Part shown: positions 60,217 to 64,000 of the stretch, piece by piece | How positions within the stretch are numbered: the stretch's first letter is position 1 | How the letters are laid out: each line of letters opens with the position of its first letter | Made by a program: the position numbers and the translations under genes | Assembly (NCBI GenBank): GCA_039923495.1 | Contig: JBDTCO010000112.1 | Span: 1-64,000, forward strand | Reading direction: 5' to 3' | Source of the DNA: JBDTCO01 sp039923495 | GTDB taxonomy: Bacteria > Myxococcota_A > Polyangia > Palsa-1104 | Length of the DNA: 64,000 bases | Notes under the pieces: generated by a model | Told to the model about the DNA's origin: nothing | Seen by the model: the letters and a program-made list of their open reading frames with translations, nothing else | The model's database searches: none

Positions 60217-61050
60217 TTACGGTGCGGGTGTCGCGCGATACGAGACATCGTGATCGTGCGCGAGGCCCGGGCGGACTCCGAGCACGATACCCGTGGTCAC
60301 GCCCGCGAGCACGACGCCGCCCACGGTCAGCGCCCACCACGACCGATACCAGGGCACGGGCCCGACCGCGACCGGTGCGCCGTGACGGCGCCGGTCGGCC
60401 ATCTCACCCTCGGTGAGCGGGAACATCGCGAGCGCGACCGTCTCGGTGCGCGTGCGGTCGAAACCGATGTCCACGAAGCGGACCCAGTCGTGATACGCGG
60501 GGTGCGTCACGCGCACAGCGTGCGTGCCGACCGAGAGATCGGTCGTGCCGAGCGCGAGCGGTCGACCATCGACCTCTGCCTGTGCGCCCTTCACGTCCAC
60601 CTTCAGCTCGAGGCGCCCCGTGTAGTGCGCCGGATCGAGCACCTGCACGATGCCGCCGCGGAGCAGGCGAGAAAGCTCGTCGGGCTTGGTCACGACGACG
60701 GACGTCGTGCCACGCACGCGACCATCGGGTTCGACCATCGTGAGGTACACGACCGCGCCATCGGCCACCGGCTGCGTCTCCGCGATGATCACGACCTCGG
60801 CGGAGAGGTCGTGCGCGAGCGTCGCGCCACGAGGGTGCGAGTCGGCCTTGCCATCGCGCAGGACGCCGTTCGTCTCGTTGAGGACCTTCATGCCGGCGAT
60901 CGCGTGCGTCGCCTCGACGAGCGCGCCCTCGACGGTGGAGGCGAGCTTCAACGTGATCGGGTCCTTCGCCGACGCGATCACGGGCAGCACGACGACGCGC
61001 TCGGCCGACGCGGTGCCGGACACGAGCAGCAGCGCGAGCACCACCCTCAC
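60217..61050 (-). CDS. PEGA-like exported protein with C-terminal anchor
   Basis: 277 aa from a GTG overlapping the previous stop (GTGA); GTG codons at 61056 and just downstream are alternatives. The signal peptide ends near Gly-Thr-Ala-Ser-Ala (residue 15). The middle region may bind nucleotide-like ligands but shows no motif. A PEGA-like beta domain (Gly-Arg-Leu-Glu-Leu-Lys-Val-Asp-Val-Lys-Gly-Ala) covers about 140-200, and Pro-Trp-Tyr-Arg-Ser-Trp-Trp precedes a membrane helix. It is a probable paralogue of the gene just upstream and of that at 45066. Confidence 0.8.
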   Translation of the reverse strand: MRVVLALLLVSGTASAERVVVLPVIASAKDPITLKLASTVEGALVEATHAIAGMKVLNETNGVLRDGKADSHPRGATLAHDLSAEVVIIAETQPVADGAVVYLTMVEPDGRVRGTTSVVVTKPDELSRLLRGGIVQVLDPAHYTGRLELKVDVKGAQAEVDGRPLALGTTDLSVGTHAVRVTHPAYHDWVRFVDIGFDRTRTETVALAMFPLTEGEMADRRRHGAPVAVGPVPWYRSWWALTVGGVVLAGVTTGIVLGVRPGLAHDHDVSYRATPAP

Positions 61051-61934
61051 GGACACGAGCCCGCCTTGCTGCAGTCGACCGCCTGCTGCTTCGGGACGAG
61101 GAAGCCGACGAGCAACCCGACTCCGACCGCACCAACGGCAACGGCGGTCCACGTGTACCAGCGCGCGTAGACGGGCGGCTCGGGGTGGAGGCGCCGACGC
61201 TCCGCGCGGAGCGCCGCCTTCGACATCGCGGTCTGGCGCACGACCACCTGCGTGGTCTTCTCGAAGCGCACCGGGACATCCTCCTCGAACGAGGAGTAGC
61301 CGTCGCGAGATACCGTCACCTTGTGCGTCCCCGCGGGGATGCGATCGAGCGTGCCGAGGAGCGGTGTCACGCCGACCGGATTTCCGTCGAGGGTCACCTG
61401 CGCGCCTGGGATCGCGGACACGACCTCGATGCGACCGACGAGCTGCTCGGGCGCGACGAGGCGTACGGCCGCCACGCGGATCTCGGCGATGAGCTCCTCG
61501 AGCGAGCCGCGCAGCGTGGCGCTGACGCGGCTGAGCTCGCGGCCGCCATCGTCGACCAGCTTCAGGTTGACGATGTAGCTGTCCGCGAGGCCGCCGACGT
61601 TCCCGGCGACGATGCGCGTGACGTGCAGCGCGCGACCGAGCGGGGCGAGGCACTCCGGGCTCGCGGTGCAGTTCTGCAGCCGAGGATTGCCGAGCGCGAC
61701 CTTGTCGACGATGGCCTTGCTGGGCAGCGTCTGCCCGACGACGTGGCCGAGCTCTGCGCGCAGCAGCGCCTCGAGCTGCTCGGCGGCCTGTGGATCGACG
61801 CCGAGCGGATCGAGCCGGAACAGCGCGTACGTGGCAGGCGCGGCGGAGGCGACCGCCGTCGAAAGGAGCATCACCAGGGGAAGCAGCGCCAGCCTCAGCA
61901 CCGCCGGCATCCCAAACCCGCACGCGAGTCCCAT
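61047..61934 (-). CDS. PEGA-domain exported protein with C-terminal anchor
   Basis: 295 aa from the ATG at 61934; ATGs at 61964 and 61910 are alternatives. Signal peptide ending near Val-Ala-Ser-Ala. A region with Cys-x5-Cys (near 95) is followed by a PEGA domain around 170-235 (Ser-Ala-Ile-Pro-Gly-Ala-Gln-Val-Thr-Leu-Asp-Gly). Arg-Trp-Tyr-Thr-Trp then leads into a membrane helix. It overlaps the second PEGA-like gene (GTGA), so the two likely function together. Confidence 0.86.
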   Translation of the reverse strand: MGLACGFGMPAVLRLALLPLVMLLSTAVASAAPATYALFRLDPLGVDPQAAEQLEALLRAELGHVVGQTLPSKAIVDKVALGNPRLQNCTASPECLAPLGRALHVTRIVAGNVGGLADSYIVNLKLVDDGGRELSRVSATLRGSLEELIAEIRVAAVRLVAPEQLVGRIEVVSAIPGAQVTLDGNPVGVTPLLGTLDRIPAGTHKVTVSRDGYSSFEEDVPVRFEKTTQVVVRQTAMSKAALRAERRRLHPEPPVYARWYTWTAVAVGAVGVGLLVGFLVPKQQAVDCSKAGSCP

Positions 61935-61973
61935 CGTTCTTCTGCCACCGTCGGCGCGCGGCATCGTCGCAGC

Positions 61974-61979
61974 ATCATA
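61974..61979 (-). promoter_or_regulatory. -10 box TATGAT for the PEGA gene pair
   Basis: TATGAT on the minus strand predicts a start near 61967: three bases before an ATG at 61964 or 33 bases before the ATG at 61934, where AGAAGAA could bind the ribosome. Confidence 0.4.
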
Positions 61980-61994
61980 CACCCGACCGCGCGA

Positions 61995-62966
61995 CTACAC
62001 GCTGCGGAGCTGACCTTCGAGACGATCGGCGAGTTCGGAAAGGGCGTCCGGCCCCCTGTCGGCGCGGAAGATGTACGGGAGCTGCAGCTGAGGCAGCGGG
62101 AGCTCGTTGCGCAGCCGCTCGAGCTCGCGATCGTGCAGCGCGCGACGACGCTCGGAGAGGCGCGCGCTGTCGACGAGGACCGCGAGCGTGGGATCGCTGC
62201 CGTCCCGCAGCGCCGCGCCGTTGTCCTGTCCGAGCAGGAGGCGCAGCCCCTCCGCGGACGAACCCGTGCGAAAGCGCGGTGGGAACAGGCCGTTCACGAC
62301 GACGGGGCCCGGCGGCATGCCCATCGCGGTGGCCTTCTTCGACAGCTCGATGGCCTCGTTGACGGGCAGGTCCTCCGCGAGGGTGACGATGACGAACGCC
62401 GAGCGCGCGGGATCACGCAGGAGGTCGTGCGTCGCGCGCGCGGGGTTGGTGAGCGGGCCCTCGGGCACCGCGGCGAGGATCGCGTCGGGGACGGCGAGCA
62501 GCGTGAGCACGTGACCCGTCGCAGGCCCGTCGAGGATGACCAGGTCGTACTTGTTCTGGCCGTGCTCGACCTCGGTGGTATGGAACCAAGCCTTGCCGAG
62601 CATCGCGTAGTCCTCGACGCCGGGCACCGCGTGAAGGAAGGCGCGCGACACCCGGTTCTCGAGCACCTGCTTCGCGATGAACTCGGAGCGCAGCACCATC
62701 GTGCCGTACTCCCTGAGGGCCGTCTGCGGCGTCATGTTCACGACCCACAGGCGATCGCGGACCTTCACGATCTCGTCGCCGATGGGCGCCGAGCCGAACA
62801 TCGCCGACATCCGCTCCTTCGCCTTCGTCTGGCAGACCAGCACCTTCTTGCCGGCGCGCGCGGCCGCGAGCGCCATCGCTGCAGCGACGGTGGTTCGGCC
62901 CACGCCGCCCTTTCCGGCGATGGTCAGGAAGCGACGAGAGAACAGCGGAACCGACACAGGGGCCAT
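61995..62966 (-). CDS. ArsA/Get3-like ATPase 2 (signature lysine, P-loop Arg)
   Basis: 323 aa. The P-loop is Gly-Lys19-Gly-Gly-Val-Gly-Arg24-Thr: the signature lysine is present, but the canonical lysine is Arg, the reverse of the ArsA-like protein at 56004. Val-Ile-Leu-Asp-Gly-Pro-Ala-Thr-Gly-His near 143 is the switch II-type motif. It is shorter and lacks the hydrophobic central stretch of the partner. On its own, ATP hydrolysis looks doubtful. It starts 3 bp after a lipase gene, with a membrane glycosyltransferase-like gene before that, in one operon. Confidence 0.92.
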   Translation of the reverse strand: MAPVSVPLFSRRFLTIAGKGGVGRTTVAAAMALAAARAGKKVLVCQTKAKERMSAMFGSAPIGDEIVKVRDRLWVVNMTPQTALREYGTMVLRSEFIAKQVLENRVSRAFLHAVPGVEDYAMLGKAWFHTTEVEHGQNKYDLVILDGPATGHVLTLLAVPDAILAAVPEGPLTNPARATHDLLRDPARSAFVIVTLAEDLPVNEAIELSKKATAMGMPPGPVVVNGLFPPRFRTGSSAEGLRLLLGQDNGAALRDGSDPTLAVLVDSARLSERRRALHDRELERLRNELPLPQLQLPYIFRADRGPDALSELADRLEGQLRSV

Positions 62967-62969
62967 GTA

Positions 62970-63848
62970 TCACGCACGCAGACGAGCGTCGATCACGTCG
63001 ACCACGCGCGGCGAGAGGATGAGCGAGAGGTGGCCCAGATCGTCGAAGACCTCGTCGGTGCCTGCGGGCGCGATGGACGACGACTCGGGCGGCTGGATGA
63101 CCGCGTCCGCGCGCGACCAGATGGACGTGTACGCGGCGCCTGGCCGCACGGGTCCGAGATCGGTGAGCAGCGGCGAGCCACCGACGAGATCACGCGCACC
63201 CGGCAACCCGAGGCCGAAGCGCCCGAGCCGCGTGCCCTGGTGCGGTGTGCCGACGGTGATGAGGCGCTGTACCTTCGCCGCGCCGCCCATGCGCTCGATG
63301 TAGAACCGCGCGACGAGGCCACCCATGCTGTGCGCGACGATGTCGACGGAGCCCTCGTCTTCGTCGCGTCCGGAGGGCGAGGCCATGCCTCGGGAAGAGG
63401 CCTCGCGGGCGCGGACGTGGTCGATGAAGCGGCCGAGCCGCTTGCCGGCGTGATCGATCCGGGTGAGCGAGAAGTAGTTGAGCCCGTAGATGGGCCCGTG
63501 TCCGAGCGCGCGGAGCTTCCTCGCCATGTACAGCCACTGCGTACGGTTCATCGCGAACCCGTGCAGCAGGATGACGGGGTTGCGACGACCGTGCGCCTTG
63601 CCTTCCCCCTCCTCGATCGCCTGGTACGCGCCGCCGATGAGGAACCACAGCGGCCACAGCGGGACGATGGCGACGGTGCTCGCGATCTCGACGACGATCG
63701 CGCGGAGCAGCGCCATGCTCCACGCCTTCGGTGTCCCGGCGAACGCGATGACGTAGCTCAGGATCACGAAGCCCGCGCAGCTCACGCCGATGGCCGCGGC
63801 GAGCCACGCGAGCAACGCACCCGTCCGGAGCACGTAGTGCAGCGCCAT
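62970..63848 (-). CDS. Membrane-anchored alpha/beta-hydrolase (lipase-like)
   Basis: 292 aa. Two N-terminal membrane helices (residues 8-38 and 48-75) precede an alpha/beta-hydrolase fold. Val-Ile-Leu-Leu-His-Gly-Phe (near 93) is the oxyanion strand, and the nucleophile elbow is Ala-His-Ser-Met-Gly-Gly (Ser near 172, with Ala for the first Gly). Later Asp and His (Trp-Ser-Arg-Ala-Asp and Leu-Gly-His-Leu) can complete the triad. A lipase or esterase acting on membrane lipids is likely. The start lies 3 bp after the upstream gene. Confidence 0.9.
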   Translation of the reverse strand: MALHYVLRTGALLAWLAAAIGVSCAGFVILSYVIAFAGTPKAWSMALLRAIVVEIASTVAIVPLWPLWFLIGGAYQAIEEGEGKAHGRRNPVILLHGFAMNRTQWLYMARKLRALGHGPIYGLNYFSLTRIDHAGKRLGRFIDHVRAREASSRGMASPSGRDEDEGSVDIVAHSMGGLVARFYIERMGGAAKVQRLITVGTPHQGTRLGRFGLGLPGARDLVGGSPLLTDLGPVRPGAAYTSIWSRADAVIQPPESSSIAPAGTDEVFDDLGHLSLILSPRVVDVIDARLRA

Positions 63849-63851
63849 CGG

Positions 63852-64000
63852 CTAGACCTTCTTCCTCATCACAGGGAGCGTAGCGCCGGCGAGCACACAG
63901 AGCAGCGGGATGATCTCGACCCAGTAGCGGAAGCCCTCGTAGTGCGGCACCGCGAAGGCGTGCAAGGCGCTGCGGGCGAGCAAGATCGCGACGGCAGCGA
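63852..64000 (-). CDS. C-terminal end of a membrane protein, glycosyltransferase-39-like (partial)
   Basis: The last 49 codons before a TAG at 63852 are open to the window edge. They encode two hydrophobic stretches around Arg-Tyr-Trp-Val-Glu-Ile-Ile-Pro-Leu-Leu and end in a basic Arg-Lys-Lys-Val. This resembles the C-terminal helices of GT39-type dolichyl-phosphate-mannose-like glycosyltransferases, where an aromatic-Arg-Tyr segment precedes the last helix. The identification is tentative because most of the gene is outside. It is probably first in the operon with the lipase and ArsA-like 2 genes. Confidence 0.7.
   Translation of the reverse strand, partial: AAVAILLARSALHAFAVPHYEGFRYWVEIIPLLCVLAGATLPVMRKKV

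Noticed and set aside
1..64000. tRNA, rRNA, CRISPR, insertion sequences, phage genes or toxin-antitoxin pairs
   Set aside because: Looked for by eye on both strands; none was recognised. A covariance-model scan would be needed to exclude small RNAs.

Overview
The window is a gene-dense, very GC-rich stretch (about 70% G+C by eye) of a Gram-negative chromosome. I read it as Myxococcota, possibly near the Haliangiales/Kofleriaceae; the family placement is inference. Support comes from a MYXO-CTERM-type sorting tail, PilZ proteins of the kind common in myxobacteria, a Gly-rich lipoprotein, several PEGA-domain proteins, a DUF4266/DUF3570 pair, SctL/SctN-like proteins and many lipoproteins. I recognise 61 protein genes, two of them cut by the window edges. 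I see no rRNA, tRNA, CRISPR array, insertion sequence, phage gene or replication origin, and no gap over 300 bp.

Layout. 1-5.9 kb (minus): TPR lipoprotein, propionyl-CoA carboxylase beta subunit, a PilZ-like protein, CreD-like membrane protein, serine hydrolase. 6-8 kb (plus): organophosphate/phosphate antiporter-type MFS protein and a small membrane protein. 7.9-9.85 kb (minus): DUF3570 / DUF4266 / membrane protein operon. 9.95-13.3 kb (plus): membrane glycosyltransferase, then PilZ, YacG and EVE genes. 13.3-17.3 kb: sigma-54 activator, Gly-rich lipoprotein and, convergent with it, a MYXO-CTERM metzincin-like protease. 17.3-21.4 kb (plus): RimK, a pseudo-deacylase/RimB-type protease fusion, a CDF metal exporter and small proteins. 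21.4-24.1 kb: unknown protein, pirin and its divergent LysR regulator. 24.1-30.6 kb: ABC ATPase, ABC-permease/M1 peptidase fusion, M13 peptidase. 30.7-37.2 kb: class I aldolase, cysteine synthase-fold enzyme, metallophosphoesterase, Tat amine oxidase, and an rsmD-coaD-aminotransferase operon. 37.3-42.1 kb: operon of a motif-degenerate acyl-CoA-ligase-like protein, an unknown protein, a TPM protein and SctL/FliH- and SctN/FliI-like proteins. 42.2-50.9 kb: Gly/Pro/Arg-rich protein, TldD-like protease, PEGA and PilZ proteins, EEP nuclease, HIT protein, two periplasmic PPIases, ATP-grasp enzyme. 50.9-64 kb: mfd, a gluzincin-like protease, two ArsA/Get3-like ATPases, Mpo1-like protein, biotin carrier protein, coiled-coil lipoprotein, phosphofructokinase, two PEGA proteins, lipase and the tail of a membrane glycosyltransferase.

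How genes fit together. The beta subunit at the left end and the biotin carrier at 57.6 kb look like parts of one acyl-CoA carboxylase; the biotin carboxylase is not in the window. Envelope biogenesis dominates (PPIases, peptidases, lipoproteins, glycosyltransferases). Genes within operons usually share an ATGA, GTGA, TTGA or TGATG junction, and several convergent pairs share stop codons.

Most notable: (i) two ArsA-like ATPases whose P-loops lack different lysines, suggesting an obligate heterodimer; (ii) a TAnnnT box exactly 6 bases before the start codon at seven genes, which predicts leaderless mRNAs; (iii) an SctL/SctN pair without other secretion genes, in one operon with a ligase-like protein altered at its ATP motifs; (iv) RimK coupled to a fusion of an apparently metal-site-less deacylase domain with a RimB-type protease.
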